Assembly (NCBI RefSeq): GCF_007096385.1
Contig: NZ_VJWL01000001.1
Coordinates: forward strand, 953,292 to 994,804
DNA from: Aliidiomarina halalkaliphila
GTDB lineage: Bacteria > Pseudomonadota > Gammaproteobacteria > Enterobacterales > Alteromonadaceae
Direction: 5' to 3'
DNA length: 41,513 nt
The notes under the pieces are model-generated. The model had not been told where the DNA came from. It did not search any database and was given only the letters and a program-made list of their open reading frames with translations. Positions 27,161 through 37,454 of this stretch are shown piece by piece; positions within the stretch are counted from its first letter, which is position 1; each line of letters begins with the position of its first letter. Both the position numbers and the translations under genes were made by a program.

Positions 27161-28234
27161 ATGGCACAGCAAAAGATTTTATTTATCGACCGGGACGGCA
27201 CCCTGGTAGAAGAACCGCCCATCGACAAGCAGTTGGATCGGCTCGATAAGTTAGTATACGAGCCCAATGTAGTGAACGCCCTGCAAGATTTGCAGGCCGC
27301 GGGCTACCGGTTAGTAATGGTGAGTAACCAAGACGGTCTTGGGACCGATAGCTTCCCACAAGCAGATTTTGACGCGCCCCATAACGCCATGATGGCCCTG
27401 TTTTCCGCGCACGACATTCGCTTCGATGAGGTGCTGATTTGCCCACACTTTGACGACGATAACTGCACCTGTCGCAAACCCAAGTTAGGCTTGGTACAGC
27501 GTTATTTGCAGGAAGGCTTGGTCGATTTTACCCAATCTGCCGTGATTGGGGACCGCGATACGGATTTGCAGCTGGCCGCCAACATGGGCATTCGCGGGAT
27601 TCGTTATGATCGCAAGAACAACGGTTGGAAGCAGATTGTGGCGAGTCTGACCACAGCGCCTCGCACTGCCAAAGTAACACGCACCACGAAAGAAACCGAT
27701 ATTCACATCGATGTAAACCTCGATGCACCTGGCCCCATTTCCATTCACACGGGCCTGGGATTTTTTGACCACATGCTAGAACAAATTGCTACCCACGGCG
27801 GCTTTTCGCTACAAGTGTCGGTAGAGGGTGATTTGCACATTGATGATCACCACACAGTTGAAGATACCGCCTTGGCGCTGGGCGAAGCCTTGCACAAAGC
27901 CTTGGGCGACAAACGCGGTATCGGCCGCTTTGGTTTTGTATTGCCCATGGATGAGTGCCGTGCAGAATGCGTGCTGGATATTTCTGGGCGTCCGTTCTTG
28001 GTGTTCGACGCAGATTTTAGTGCAGAAACCGTCGGCCAGTTAGGCACGCAAATGGTACCCCACTTTTTCCGGAGCTTGTGCGATACCATGAAAATCTCTT
28101 TGCACTTGAGCACCACGGAAGGCAATGCCCACCACCAGGTGGAAAGCTTGTTTAAGGTGTTCGGCCGTGGGTTACGCCAAGCCATTCGCAAACAAGGGAG
28201 CGAAATGCCATCGAGTAAGGGAGTCTTGGCATGA
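27161..28234 (+). CDS. hisB: Bifunctional HisB (imidazoleglycerol-P dehydratase / histidinol-P phosphatase)
   Basis: 357 residues (355 in E. coli), the enteric-type fusion. The N-terminal HAD phosphatase (about 1-165) has the nucleophile motif DRDGTL near residue 10, [11 protein letters not shown], and zinc ligands in [15 protein letters not shown]. The C-terminal dehydratase (about 170-357) has [11 protein letters not shown] and [17 protein letters not shown], with the manganese histidines. GGAGG lies before the ATG. It overlaps hisH by four bases. Confidence 0.98.
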   Translation: MAQQKILFIDRDGTLVEEPPIDKQLDRLDKLVYEPNVVNALQDLQAAGYRLVMVSNQDGLGTDSFPQADFDAPHNAMMALFSAHDIRFDEVLICPHFDDDNCTCRKPKLGLVQRYLQEGLVDFTQSAVIGDRDTDLQLAANMGIRGIRYDRKNNGWKQIVASLTTAPRTAKVTRTTKETDIHIDVNLDAPGPISIHTGLGFFDHMLEQIATHGGFSLQVSVEGDLHIDDHHTVEDTALALGEALHKALGDKRGIGRFGFVLPMDECRAECVLDISGRPFLVFDADFSAETVGQLGTQMVPHFFRSLCDTMKISLHLSTTEGNAHHQVESLFKVFGRGLRQAIRKQGSEMPSSKGVLA

Positions 28235-28830
28235 GTCTGGTAATCGTGAATACCCGCGTGGCGAATCTTGCCTCGGTGGATTTTGCCTTTCGCCGTTTAG
28301 GGATTACCCCGGTAATCAGCGCAGATCCCCAAGTGATTCGCAATGCTGAGCGTGTGGTATTACCCGGTGTAGGCACCGCTGCTGCCGCCATGCGTTCGTT
28401 GCGCACTTTGGCGCTAGTCGATACCCTGCAAGGCTTATCCCAGCCAGTGCTCGGCGTTTGCTTGGGCATGCAAATGTTAACCGAAGTCTCGGCAGAATCC
28501 GCCGATGGTGCGATTGAATGTTTGGGGGTGATCCCCGGACGCATTGAGCGTATGGCAAATGCCCGTAATAAGCCGTTGCCGCACATGGGCTGGAACCAAA
28601 CCCAAGTAAGTGATCACCCACTCTTTGCAGGCTTGCACGACCCTTGGTTTTACTATGTACACAGTTATGCCGCACCGGTGTCGGAGTTTAGCATCGCTCA
28701 GTGTGAGTACACACAGGCGTTCTCCGGGGCCATTGCCCGCGATAATTTTATGGGGGTGCAATTTCACCCTGAGCGTTCGGGCACAGATGGTGCTCGCGTA
28801 CTGAAGAATTTTTTGGAGCTGTCATGTTAA
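28231..28830 (+). CDS. hisH: Imidazole glycerol phosphate synthase glutaminase subunit HisH
   Basis: 199-residue class I glutamine amidotransferase (196 in E. coli) that feeds ammonia to HisF. The catalytic cysteine is in GVCLGMQ, and the histidine and glutamate in [10 protein letters not shown]. The substrate-contact segment LPHMGWNQ is also present. It starts within the hisB stop and overlaps hisA by seven bases. Confidence 0.98.
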   Translation: MSLVIVNTRVANLASVDFAFRRLGITPVISADPQVIRNAERVVLPGVGTAAAAMRSLRTLALVDTLQGLSQPVLGVCLGMQMLTEVSAESADGAIECLGVIPGRIERMANARNKPLPHMGWNQTQVSDHPLFAGLHDPWFYYVHSYAAPVSEFSIAQCEYTQAFSGAIARDNFMGVQFHPERSGTDGARVLKNFLELSC

Positions 28831-29561
28831 TCCCTGCCCTAGATTTGATTCGTGGCGAAGTGGTGCGCTTGTACCAAGGTGACTTTAACCAACAAACCAC
28901 TTATCACGCCGATCCGGTCGCAGTAGCAACTGCTTATCGTGATGCCGGCGCTGAGTTTATTCACTTGGTCGATCTCGACGGTGCGCGGGATGTGCAGCAA
29001 CGGCAATTAGCCCTGCTACGAGCCATTACCCAGGCCACCGGGCTCCCGGTGCAGACGGGCGGAGGGATCCGTAGCCGCGACGATGTGGTCGACTTGCTTG
29101 AAGCCGGTGTAACCCGGGCGGTCATTGGCTCAAAAGCGGTGAAAGATCCAGATACAGTGTTGGCCTGGCTGGACGAGTTTGGACCTGAGGCCATTGTACT
29201 CGCGCTGGATATCAACATTGACGAAAACGGCGAACGCTGGCTGGCCACCGAAGGCTGGCAAGAAAAAAGTAGCGTGACCTTAGACAACTTACTCACTCAG
29301 TACATAGAGCGCGGCTTGCGCCATGTACTCTGTACGGATATCAGCCGCGATGGCACCTTACAAGGCTCGAATGTCGCCTTATATGCCGATCTGAAAAAAA
29401 CCTATCCAAGCATTGTTTGGCAAGCCTCCGGCGGCGTAGCTAGCCTTGATGATTTGCGACAATTACGAGCAGTACATTGTGATAGCGTGATTCTTGGTAA
29501 GGCGCTACTGACCGGTAAGTTCACCCTTGAGGAGGCATTGGAATGCTGGCAAAACGCATAA
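28824..29561 (+). CDS. hisA: Phosphoribosyl isomerase HisA
   Basis: 245-residue TIM-barrel (245 in E. coli) that isomerises ProFAR to PRFAR. The catalytic aspartates lie in [17 protein letters not shown] and LALDINI. The internal half-barrel similarity to HisF is evident, for instance [10 protein letters not shown] here against AGGIQS in HisF. GGAG precedes the ATG, and it overlaps hisF by 19 bases. Confidence 0.98.
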   Translation: MLIPALDLIRGEVVRLYQGDFNQQTTYHADPVAVATAYRDAGAEFIHLVDLDGARDVQQRQLALLRAITQATGLPVQTGGGIRSRDDVVDLLEAGVTRAVIGSKAVKDPDTVLAWLDEFGPEAIVLALDINIDENGERWLATEGWQEKSSVTLDNLLTQYIERGLRHVLCTDISRDGTLQGSNVALYADLKKTYPSIVWQASGGVASLDDLRQLRAVHCDSVILGKALLTGKFTLEEALECWQNA

Positions 29562-30316
29562 TTCCGTGTCTGGATGTTCGGGCCGGGCAAGTAGTGAAAG
29601 GTGTGCAGTTCCGCAATCATGAAGTGGTTGGTGATATCGTGCCCTTGGCAACCCGGTACGCCGCTGAAGGTGCCGATGAACTCGTGTTTTACGATATTAC
29701 CGCCAGCTCCGATAATCGCGTCGTCGATAAATCCTGGGTGAGCCGGGTCGCGGAAGTGATTAATATCCCGTTTGCCGTCGCTGGTGGTATTCAAAGCGTT
29801 GAACAAGCCCGAGATATCCTGGCCATGGGCGCCGATAAGATTTCCGTGAACTCGCCAGCGCTGCGCCGCCCTGAACTCATTAACGAATTAGTGGATGAGT
29901 TTGGCCAGCAGTGCGTGGTGATTGGTATTGATAGCTTTTTTAACGCTGAATCTGGCGAATATGAAGTGTATCAATTTACCGGCGATGAGACCCGCACCTT
30001 AAAAACCCAATGGCAAACCGCCGATTGGGTGCAGGAAGTAATCGCGCGCGGGGCCGGTGAAATCGTGCTTAACTGTATGAATCAAGATGGCGTGCGCCAG
30101 GGTTACGATGTGAAACAGCTTGCTGCTGTTCGTGCCCAGTGCAGTGTTCCGTTAATCGCATCAGGTGGTGCTGGGGAGATTTCCCATTTTATCGATGTGT
30201 TTCGTGATGCCAACGTCGACGGCGCCCTCGCCGCTTCCGTGTTCCACAAAGGCATCATTGCCATGGATGAACTTAAACAGCAGTTACGCCGCGCCGGCAT
30301 CACCATACGCGCATAA
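29543..30316 (+). CDS. hisF: Imidazole glycerol phosphate synthase cyclase subunit HisF
   Basis: 257-residue TIM-barrel (258 in E. coli), partner of HisH, producing imidazole glycerol phosphate and AICAR. Asp11 in [16 protein letters not shown] and Asp near 130 in VIGIDSFF are the catalytic pair. GAGG in the end of hisA serves as ribosome site. Its stop codon touches a palindrome; unlike all earlier his gene junctions, there is a gap of about 100 bases before hisI. Confidence 0.98.
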   Translation: MLAKRIIPCLDVRAGQVVKGVQFRNHEVVGDIVPLATRYAAEGADELVFYDITASSDNRVVDKSWVSRVAEVINIPFAVAGGIQSVEQARDILAMGADKISVNSPALRRPELINELVDEFGQQCVVIGIDSFFNAESGEYEVYQFTGDETRTLKTQWQTADWVQEVIARGAGEIVLNCMNQDGVRQGYDVKQLAAVRAQCSVPLIASGGAGEISHFIDVFRDANVDGALAASVFHKGIIAMDELKQQLRRAGITIRA

Positions 30317-30341
30317 ACAATTCCGCCCCAGGGGTGGAATT
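30317..30341. repeat. GCCCCAGGGGT palindrome copy A
   Basis: AATTCCGCCCC-A-GGGGTGGAATT forms an 11-bp hairpin directly after the hisF stop. It lacks a T-run, so it is unlikely to terminate the operon; an RNA-stability or attenuation role is possible. Three relatives lie after hisI. Confidence 0.75.
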
Positions 30342-30366
30342 CGGGTTTCACGCCGTAGTTAGGTAC

Positions 30367-30383
30367 CCAACGCACCGCGTTGG
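30367..30383. repeat. CCAACGC palindrome copy 6
   Basis: CCAACGC-ACC-GCGTTGG, identical to the perfect copy at 247-263 including the centre. It lies between hisF and hisI, 26 bases after palindrome A. Confidence 0.7.
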
Positions 30384-30424
30384 CAACCGGGCAATAGACC
30401 AAACGGTCACTAAGGACGATGGTT

Positions 30425-31051
30425 ATGAACATTAACGCAGACAACGTAAATAAGCTTGCTTGGGAAAAGATGCAAGGGTTAATCCCATGCATGGTGCAAG
30501 ACGCAGAAAGTGGCCGCTTACTTATGCAAGGCTATATGAATCCAGAAGCGCTTCAGCGCACTTTAGACAGCGGCAAAATCACCTTCTACAGCCGTAGCAA
30601 AGAACGCCAATGGACCAAAGGTGAAACCACCGGCCACACCCTGCAACTGGTGTCGTTAACCGCCGACTGCGACCAAGATGCCATTCTTGCGTTAGCCCAT
30701 CCCCAAGGACCAACCTGCCACTTAGGCAACGAATGCTGCTGGGAGCCTGAGCAACAGCCTATCGCGAGCGAGTTGATTGAGCTGGAGCGCACCATTGCCG
30801 CCCGCAAAGCTGCGCTCGCAGAAGGAAACCCAGGCGCGAGCTACACCGCCACGCTATTAAGTGATGGCATCCGTCGTTGCGCGCAAAAAGTCGGTGAAGA
30901 AGGTGTTGAAGTCGCTTTGGCCGCCGTCGCCCAAGACGACAACGCATTGCTTAATGAAAGTGCCGACCTGCTCTACCATTTGCTTGTCGTACTCCACGCC
31001 CGCGACCTCACCCTCACCGACGTCGTCAACACCCTGCGCGAACGCCGCTAA
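30425..31051 (+). CDS. hisI: Bifunctional HisI (PRA-CH / PRA-PH)
   Basis: 208 residues from ATG 30425 (203 in E. coli). The N-terminal phosphoribosyl-AMP cyclohydrolase has MNPEALQRTL, WTKGETTGH and the zinc motifs DCDQDAIL and GPTCHLGNECCW. The C-terminal phosphoribosyl-ATP pyrophosphohydrolase has the QKVGEEGVEVALAA and ESADLLYHLLVVL helices. AAGGA is eight bases before this ATG; an ATG at 30419 is too close to it. Last gene of the operon, completing all ten enzymatic steps of histidine synthesis. Confidence 0.97.
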   Translation: MNINADNVNKLAWEKMQGLIPCMVQDAESGRLLMQGYMNPEALQRTLDSGKITFYSRSKERQWTKGETTGHTLQLVSLTADCDQDAILALAHPQGPTCHLGNECCWEPEQQPIASELIELERTIAARKAALAEGNPGASYTATLLSDGIRRCAQKVGEEGVEVALAAVAQDDNALLNESADLLYHLLVVLHARDLTLTDVVNTLRERR

Positions 31052-31060
31052 CAATTCCTA

Positions 31061-31096
31061 CAACAATTCCGCCCCAGGGGTGGAATTGTTGTTTTT
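31061..31096 (+). terminator. his operon terminator (palindrome copy B)
   Basis: CAACAATTCCGCCCC-A-GGGGTGGAATTGTTG is a 15-bp inverted repeat with one G-T pair followed by TTTTT, a convincing intrinsic terminator nine bases after hisI. It contains the same GCCCCAGGGGT core as copies A, C and D. Confidence 0.88.
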
Positions 31097-31155
31097 AGGC
31101 ATCTTCAGATGTAAGGAAAATTGGATATAAGTAGCGCCAGTACTGAAAAGATGGC

Positions 31156-31176
31156 GTTTCACCCCTGGGGCGAAAC
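31156..31176. repeat. GCCCCAGGGGT palindrome copy C
   Basis: GTTTCACCCC-T-GGGGCGAAAC: the core is the same as in copies A and B, in reverse orientation, but the outer arms are GTTTC/GAAAC in place of AATTCC/GGAATT. Both arms have changed together. It is followed by TGTTGTTTTTA, as copy B is. Confidence 0.75.
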
Positions 31177-31200
31177 TGTTGTTTTTACGCAAGTTCGTGA

Positions 31201-31225
31201 GTTCTACCCCTGGGGCGGAATTGTG
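31201..31225. repeat. GCCCCAGGGGT palindrome copy D
   Basis: Core ACCCCTGGGGC at 31206-31216 with imperfect outer arms. It contains the stop codon and the last codons of the MATE gene, so part of this repeat is translated. Confidence 0.7.
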
Positions 31226-32568
31226 TTTTCCCAGCGGCGGTGAACGCGGAAGAGGCGGATCGTAAGAAGGACGGCAGCGACGCTGAGGCCGGATATAAAG
31301 CCAATCCAGAAGCCGGCGGCGCCCATGCGCGGTACAACCCAGTCGGTGAGACCGAGCACAACTCCAACACTCAGCCCGAAGGGCCAGTAAGCGATAAGGG
31401 TTACAATCATAGAGGCGCGGGTATCTTTATAGCCACGCAATGCACCGATAGAGATGGCTTGAAAGGTATCAGAAACCGTGAAGATCGCGGCCAGGGCCAA
31501 TAACGTGCCTGCAAGTTCAATAATTTCGCGGTTGTCGGTGTACAAGCTAGCTAGCCATTGCCCACCAAGCCACATCCCCAAGCCGTTTATCGCGGCAAAA
31601 GTAACGCCCATAAACATGGCTATTTTGTAGGCGTTCATGGCATCTTCCGGCTTCTGCGCACCTAAGGCGAAGCCCACCCGCAAAGTCACTGCCATACTCA
31701 AGCTTAGCGGCACCATATACACCAACGAGGATACGTTTAGCGCAATTTGGTGTCCCGACACCATAATAGTTCCTAAAGGTGCGATGAGAATTGCCACGGC
31801 GGCGAACAGGCTGGTTTCAAAAAATAACGCCATGGAAATAGGAAAGCCAAGCCGCACAAAATGCCAAATATCATCCCAGTTCGGCAAATGCCAGACTTGT
31901 AGCAGCTTCAATCGACGGTAGCGTTTGGAGAATAATACGTACAGTAATAGGCTCGCAGCCATGCCCCACAGCACGATCGCAGACGCCACACCAGCCCCGG
32001 CACCACCGAGTGCTGGCATACCGAACTTTCCATAAATAAAGATATAGTTGGCAGGAATATTGATAATGAGGCCAATCACGCCAATCACTAGCGATGGCAT
32101 GGTATGCGACAAGCCTTCACAGAAGTTTCGCAGCACCACATACACAACGAATGCTGGCAAGCCCCAGAGAATATAGCGGAGGTAGTCCATGGTCATGGTG
32201 CGAAACGCGGGTTCTACATCCATCACCACTAAAAAGTATGGGGCCAATAACAGGAGCAACCCAGTGAGTACCGCCGCAATCACACAGGTGTAAAAACTTT
32301 GCTGAACATGACGCCCAAGCTCACTGCGCTCGCCGGCACCATCGCAATGGGAAATCACCGGCGCCAACGCCAAGCCCATTCCAAACACGAGCAGTGTTAA
32401 CGGAATCCAAATCGCGCTACCAACCGCCACCGCCGCCAAGTCGGTGGCACCGACACGCCCTGCCATCAGAGTATCGACCACCCCCATCAGCATTTGCGTT
32501 AGCTGGGCAATCAAGATCGGCCCCGTGAGCAGTGCGAGTTTTTTAGTTTCTGGCCATAGGTGACGCAT
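31204..32568 (-). CDS. MATE family multidrug efflux pump (NorM/MdtK type)
   Basis: 454-residue transporter with about twelve membrane helices (457 in E. coli MdtK), expected to export cationic drugs in exchange for Na+ or H+. Family features are LTGPILIAQLTQMLMGVVDTLMAG at the N-terminus, WIPLTLLVFGMGLALAPV, and PLSLSMAVTLRVGFALGA. The final residues IPPQG are encoded by a palindromic repeat, suggesting the original C-terminus was altered. GGAG precedes the ATG. It is the last of three minus-strand genes with the hydrolase and MAPEG protein. Confidence 0.93.
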   Translation of the reverse strand: MRHLWPETKKLALLTGPILIAQLTQMLMGVVDTLMAGRVGATDLAAVAVGSAIWIPLTLLVFGMGLALAPVISHCDGAGERSELGRHVQQSFYTCVIAAVLTGLLLLLAPYFLVVMDVEPAFRTMTMDYLRYILWGLPAFVVYVVLRNFCEGLSHTMPSLVIGVIGLIINIPANYIFIYGKFGMPALGGAGAGVASAIVLWGMAASLLLYVLFSKRYRRLKLLQVWHLPNWDDIWHFVRLGFPISMALFFETSLFAAVAILIAPLGTIMVSGHQIALNVSSLVYMVPLSLSMAVTLRVGFALGAQKPEDAMNAYKIAMFMGVTFAAINGLGMWLGGQWLASLYTDNREIIELAGTLLALAAIFTVSDTFQAISIGALRGYKDTRASMIVTLIAYWPFGLSVGVVLGLTDWVVPRMGAAGFWIGFISGLSVAAVLLTIRLFRVHRRWENTIPPQG

Positions 32569-32585
32569 TACGCTTCTCCGCAGCC

Positions 32586-33356
32586 CTATCGACGAGGGCT
32601 CAACAACTGCTCAAGAGCGGCAATAATATGAGGATTCACGAGGCTTGGATCGGTAAGCGGGGCCATGTGGCCGGCGTCGACTGTAATTGACTGGCACTTC
32701 GGCAGTACCGATGCCAACAGTGACGCCACCGTGCGACTCGATAAGGGGGATTTGCTGCCGTGAAGCAAATACACCGGACAGCTCACCGTCTGATAATCTG
32801 CTAAGCTAGCTGGCTCGTCCAACAAGGCATGAAAATCCGCCTGCACTTTACGTTGCTGAGCAATCATCATGGACTTCACTCGTCCCGGCAAGCGCGCAAA
32901 AAAGCCTGGGTGATTCCAGTAATCAACAAAGGCCTCAGTCGCCTCGGTGTCACTATAGGCATCCATTTTTTGCGCTACGGCGACGATTTCATGGCGCGCA
33001 GGCTCATCCGCAGGCAGCACATGAAAAGCCACTGGTTCATACAAAATAACGCCCTGAACCCGTGCGCCCAATTGCCGAGCCAAGCGCAGCGCTAACGCGC
33101 CACCATAAGAATGACCAAGCAAGATCAAAGGTTGATCATCGGTCAAAGTGCCGTCGCTTTCCAATGCCTGAATCTCATCGTCAAAACGAAATTCCTGAGG
33201 CATTTTCATCAGCGCAGGGCCTTGCCCATAGCCAATTAAATCAACGGCCTGCAAACGCGCATCGGGATTTGCGGCATGCAAGGCTTGTTGCACGCTCCGC
33301 CATTGGCCGCTGTGACTTTGCGAGCTATGTAACGCAAGAATTCTCACATCGTTCAT
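32586..33356 (-). CDS. Alpha/beta hydrolase
   Basis: 256-residue alpha/beta-fold hydrolase. The nucleophile elbow is GHSYGG near residue 87, the catalytic histidine probably lies in VDAGHMAPLTDP near residue 232, and an aspartate before it completes the triad. No signal peptide. The N-terminal segment ILALHSSQSHSGQW resembles the oxyanion region. Substrate unknown. It lies 17 bases after the MAPEG gene and 17 before the MATE gene, so the three are probably cotranscribed. Confidence 0.88.
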   Translation of the reverse strand: MNDVRILALHSSQSHSGQWRSVQQALHAANPDARLQAVDLIGYGQGPALMKMPQEFRFDDEIQALESDGTLTDDQPLILLGHSYGGALALRLARQLGARVQGVILYEPVAFHVLPADEPARHEIVAVAQKMDAYSDTEATEAFVDYWNHPGFFARLPGRVKSMMIAQQRKVQADFHALLDEPASLADYQTVSCPVYLLHGSKSPLSSRTVASLLASVLPKCQSITVDAGHMAPLTDPSLVNPHIIAALEQLLSPRR

Positions 33357-33373
33357 AAAGCGAAGTATCCTTT

Positions 33374-33772
33374 TTACAACTGAGTTCCTAGTACATAACC
33401 AATCAAGTAGGCTGCACTCACCAATAACATGGCGAAAGTGCCCAACACACCGATCGTGCGGTAAATAGTTGGTCCTACAGAACGCGTTAATCCAATTGCA
33501 TGGTTAATCCGGGCCACAAACAGCAGGCCGCCTAACCCGTAAAGCAACATGGCATTGGCGCCAGTAAATTCAATCAAAGCCAATAAGATCAGCGCCAGAG
33601 GCACATACTCAACAAAGTTGCCGTGAATGCGCACAGCGACTTCCAAATCTTTACTCTCACCCCACCCAATCCCGACGCGGTTACTCCAACGTAAACGAAT
33701 AATTCGGATCGACAATACGATGAAGAGAAGGGTTAATAGTGCTGCAAATAAACTCGTAATAGGTAACAACAT
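33374..33772 (-). CDS. MAPEG family membrane protein
   Basis: 132-residue protein with four hydrophobic helices, like E. coli YecN (131 residues). MAPEG proteins include glutathione-dependent transferases and peroxidases. The family segment RIHGNFVEYVPLALILLAL near residue 50 is clear, with its Asn-x-x-Glu-x-x-Pro pattern, and RINHAIG follows. GAGG lies nine bases before the ATG. Enzyme activity cannot be assumed for short bacterial members. A TATACT -10-like box lies upstream at about 33860. Confidence 0.92.
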   Translation of the reverse strand: MLLPITSLFAALLTLLFIVLSIRIIRLRWSNRVGIGWGESKDLEVAVRIHGNFVEYVPLALILLALIEFTGANAMLLYGLGGLLFVARINHAIGLTRSVGPTIYRTIGVLGTFAMLLVSAAYLIGYVLGTQL

Positions 33773-33914
33773 AGCTGTGAGCCTCGTTTCGGTATTTTTT
33801 CATTATGATTGTTGTTTCGACCGCTGCGCCGACAATGTAACGGCGCCCCAAAGTATACGAGAAATTGACACAAATAACTGCCCGAACGCGTACAATCGGC
33901 AAAAAAGTAGACGC

Positions 33915-33943
33915 AAAATAAAAAGGCTGCCCTTAGGCAGCCT
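33915..33943 (-). terminator. adk terminator
   Basis: On the minus strand GGCTGCC-TAAG-GGCAGCC is followed by TTTTTATTTT, 20 bases after the adk stop. A strong intrinsic terminator. Confidence 0.92.
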
Positions 33944-33963
33944 CATGTGATTCATTGCCGAAG

Positions 33964-34629
<666 letters not shown>

Positions 34630-34684
34630 TCATCGGAAGTATCAAAAAATTATGCGCCCAACTTTACCTTTCAATGCCACAAAT

Positions 34685-34712
34685 AACAAGGCCGACCATC
34701 GTCGACCTTGTT
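34685..34712 (-). terminator. Hairpin after htpG
   Basis: AACAAGGTCGAC-GATG-GTCGGCCTTGTT on the minus strand, a 12-bp stem with one wobble pair, followed by ATTTGTG. The T-tract is poor, so termination may be partial, letting some transcripts continue into adk. Confidence 0.6.
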
Positions 34713-34759
34713 TCCTGTAACACTTTTGTGAGAGGCTATTTCGTTGCGTTCGAACGCGC

Positions 34760-36670
34760 TTAAATCGCCAGTAGAAGTTTGTTCAAGCGACGGATAAAAC
34801 TCGCCGGATCCTTTAAGCTTCCACGCTCTGCCAAGGTGGCTTGCTCAAGCAACACTTCCGCCCATTCTGCGAACTGGCTATCGTCTTGCTCATTGGCAAT
34901 GCGCTGTACCAAGGCATGCTCCGGATTCACCTCAAATATATACTTGGTTTCAGGCACTTTTTGGCCCGCCGCTTCCATCAATTTGGCCATTTGCGTCGAC
35001 ATATCGTGATCGTCAGTAACGATGCACGCCGGTGAATCGGTTAAACGATGGGTGACCCGCACCTTCTTCACTTTTTCGCCGAGCACTTTGGCAAAGCGAT
35101 CGCGCGTCGTTTCAAAGTCTTTTTCCAACTTCTCTTGGGCTTCTTTGTCGGCTTCGTCTTCGAGCTGACCTAAATCCAGGTCACCGCGAGTGACCGACTG
35201 GAATTTCTTCTCTTTGTATTCATCGATATGGCTCATCAACCATTCGTCGATGCGATCAGACAACAACAAGACTTCCACGCCTTTCTTGCGGAACACTTCC
35301 AGTGCCGGGTTGTTCTTCGCCGCATCATGGCTATCAGCCACGATGTAATAAATCGCCTCCTGGCCTTCCTTCATTCGCTCGATATAGGCATCCAACGACA
35401 CTCGCTGCTCTGCAACATCATCGTGGGTTGAGGCAAAGCGCAACAACTCCGCGATTCGCTCGATATTCCCCTGATCTTCTGCTGGGCCTTCTTTGAGCAC
35501 GTTACCAAAGTTGTCCCAGAAGTCGTTATACTTCTCAGCATCATCTTTTGCCAAGCGTGCAAGCGCCTGCAGCACTTTCTTAGTGCTTGCGCTGCGCATA
35601 GCACGGGTGACCTTGTTGTCTTGTAAGATTTCCCGCGACACATTCAATGGTAAATCGTTTGAATCGACCAAACCACGCACAAAACGCAGATAAGTCGGCA
35701 TAAACTGTTCCGCGTCGTCCATAATGAACACGCGCTGAACATAGAGTTTAATGCCCTTCTGATTTTCACGATTCCATAAATCCCACGGTGCCCGTTTCGG
35801 GATATACATCAGGCTGGTGTATTCGTGTTTGCCTTCTACCTTGCTGTGGGTCCACAACAGCGGCTCATCAAAATCATGGGCAACGGTTTTATAGAATTCT
35901 TTGTACTCGTCGTCGCTAATCTCGCTCTTTTCGCGCAACCACAACGCCTTACCTGCGTTCACCGTTTCCCAATGACCTGGTACCGCTTCGATTTTCTCAC
36001 CATCCGGCCCTTCTCGCTCTTCCTCGGCCTCTTTCCACATTTGCACCGGAATGCTCAGGTGATCAGAGTAGGTTTTAACGATGGAGCGTAAGCGCCATGC
36101 ATCGGCAAATTCTTTCGAGTCGTCACGTAAATGCAGGGTAATTTCGGTGCCGCGATCAGTTTTCGTGATCGGCATAATGGTGAACTCGCCGTCGCCCGCT
36201 GACTCCCATTGCACCGCGTCTGACTCACCGGCAGCACGGGTACGAACGGTCACCCGGTCCGCCACTATAAAGGCGGAATAGAAGCCCACACCAAACTGAC
36301 CGATTAACTGAGAGTCTTTGGCTTGATCACCAGATAATTGGCTAAAAAATTCTTTCGTGCCGGATTTGGCAATGGTTCCAAGATTCGACATCACTTCGTC
36401 TTTGGTCATGCCAATGCCGTTATCCGACACCGTTAACGTATTCTGCTCAGGATCAACGCTAATGCGCACGCGCAGGTCGCCATCCCCTTCCATCAAGTCA
36501 TTATTTTGCAGCGCCTTAAAGCGCAACTTGTCGGAGGCATCCGACGCATTCGAAATCAGCTCTCGAAGAAAAATTTCTTTGTTGGAATACAACGAATGAA
36601 TCATCAGATGTAAAAGCTGCTTTACTTCTGTCTGAAATCCGTGCTTTTCAGCGTGCTGACTCTCAGCCAT
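34760..36670 (-). CDS. htpG: Chaperone HtpG (Hsp90 family)
   Basis: 636 residues from ATG 36670 (624 in E. coli). An ATP-dependent dimeric chaperone. The N-terminal GHKL ATPase has [28 protein letters not shown] and [11 protein letters not shown]; the middle domain has the catalytic arginine in [13 protein letters not shown]. The C-terminal dimerisation domain is complete. A 12-residue longer frame to 36706 lacks a ribosome site and is rejected. A sigma-32 promoter lies 88-116 bases upstream. Confidence 0.98.
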   Translation of the reverse strand: MAESQHAEKHGFQTEVKQLLHLMIHSLYSNKEIFLRELISNASDASDKLRFKALQNNDLMEGDGDLRVRISVDPEQNTLTVSDNGIGMTKDEVMSNLGTIAKSGTKEFFSQLSGDQAKDSQLIGQFGVGFYSAFIVADRVTVRTRAAGESDAVQWESAGDGEFTIMPITKTDRGTEITLHLRDDSKEFADAWRLRSIVKTYSDHLSIPVQMWKEAEEEREGPDGEKIEAVPGHWETVNAGKALWLREKSEISDDEYKEFYKTVAHDFDEPLLWTHSKVEGKHEYTSLMYIPKRAPWDLWNRENQKGIKLYVQRVFIMDDAEQFMPTYLRFVRGLVDSNDLPLNVSREILQDNKVTRAMRSASTKKVLQALARLAKDDAEKYNDFWDNFGNVLKEGPAEDQGNIERIAELLRFASTHDDVAEQRVSLDAYIERMKEGQEAIYYIVADSHDAAKNNPALEVFRKKGVEVLLLSDRIDEWLMSHIDEYKEKKFQSVTRGDLDLGQLEDEADKEAQEKLEKDFETTRDRFAKVLGEKVKKVRVTHRLTDSPACIVTDDHDMSTQMAKLMEAAGQKVPETKYIFEVNPEHALVQRIANEQDDSQFAEWAEVLLEQATLAERGSLKDPASFIRRLNKLLLAI

Positions 36671-36757
36671 GGTGCGTGTTCTCCATTCAATATCAAAGTC
36701 ATTCAATGAGATGCAACATGATGCACGAAAGGTGCCTTTTCACGTTGCCAAATAAGG

Positions 36758-36786
36758 AGATGGGGATAAGGGTTTAGAAATTCAAC
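36758..36786 (-). promoter_or_regulatory. Sigma-32 (heat shock) promoter of htpG
   Basis: On the minus strand GTTGAAT (36786-36780), a 14-base spacer, then CCCCATCT (36765-36758). This closely matches the RpoH consensus CTTGAAA - 11 to 16 - CCCCATNT. The expected start would be about 80 bases before htpG. Confidence 0.78.
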
Positions 36787-36830
36787 TGTGAATTGATACG
36801 GAATAGTTAAATTTGCCAGCGCAGGGAACG

Positions 36831-37436
36831 CTAGAGAACGGTTTTACGCCCAGAAAAGGCATGACCTAAGGTAGTGTGGTCGACATATTCAAGTTCGCCG
36901 CCGACAGGCACACCATGGGCAATGCGCGAGGCTTGAATTTGGTAACGGCGAGCCATATCGGCAATAAAATGTGCGGTCGTATCGCCTTCCAAGGTAGGGT
37001 TAGTCGCCAAAATAACTTCTTTCACCTGACCTTGCTGAAAGCGCTCTTCTAGACGATCGAGACCGATATCCGCAGGGCCAATCCCATCAAGGGGTGATAA
37101 GCGTCCCATCAATACAAAATACTGCCCCTGGAACTGCCCAGTTTGCTCCACCGCAATGACATCCGCAGGTGACTCCACAATACAGAGCAATCCCGCTGAC
37201 GCGCGTTCTGGATCTGCACAGACGGGGCATTCCGGTGTTTCACTGAGGGTACGGCAGGTGTTGCAGCGACCGACCCGCTCAAGAGCGGATTCAAGCGCGA
37301 CCGCGAGGTGGGCCGCGCCATCCCGTTGCCGGTCCAACAATTGAAATGCCATTCGCTGTGCGGTTTTCTGACCAACGCCAGGAAGCACCCGCAGGGCGTC
37401 AATTAAAGCACTAATCGCTGGACTAAACTTCTTCAT
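36831..37436 (-). CDS. recR: Recombination protein RecR
   Basis: 201 residues, as in E. coli. Works with RecF and RecO to load RecA on gaps. Helix-hairpin-helix [11 protein letters not shown] (18-28), zinc finger Cys58, Cys61, Cys70 and Cys73, then a Toprim domain starting at [10 protein letters not shown]. The C-terminal [19 protein letters not shown] is characteristic. It follows ybaB by 18 bases, as in the conserved dnaX-ybaB-recR unit. Confidence 0.98.
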   Translation of the reverse strand: MKKFSPAISALIDALRVLPGVGQKTAQRMAFQLLDRQRDGAAHLAVALESALERVGRCNTCRTLSETPECPVCADPERASAGLLCIVESPADVIAVEQTGQFQGQYFVLMGRLSPLDGIGPADIGLDRLEERFQQGQVKEVILATNPTLEGDTTAHFIADMARRYQIQASRIAHGVPVGGELEYVDHTTLGHAFSGRKTVL

Positions 37437-37454
37437 GCAACAGGCAACTCGACT

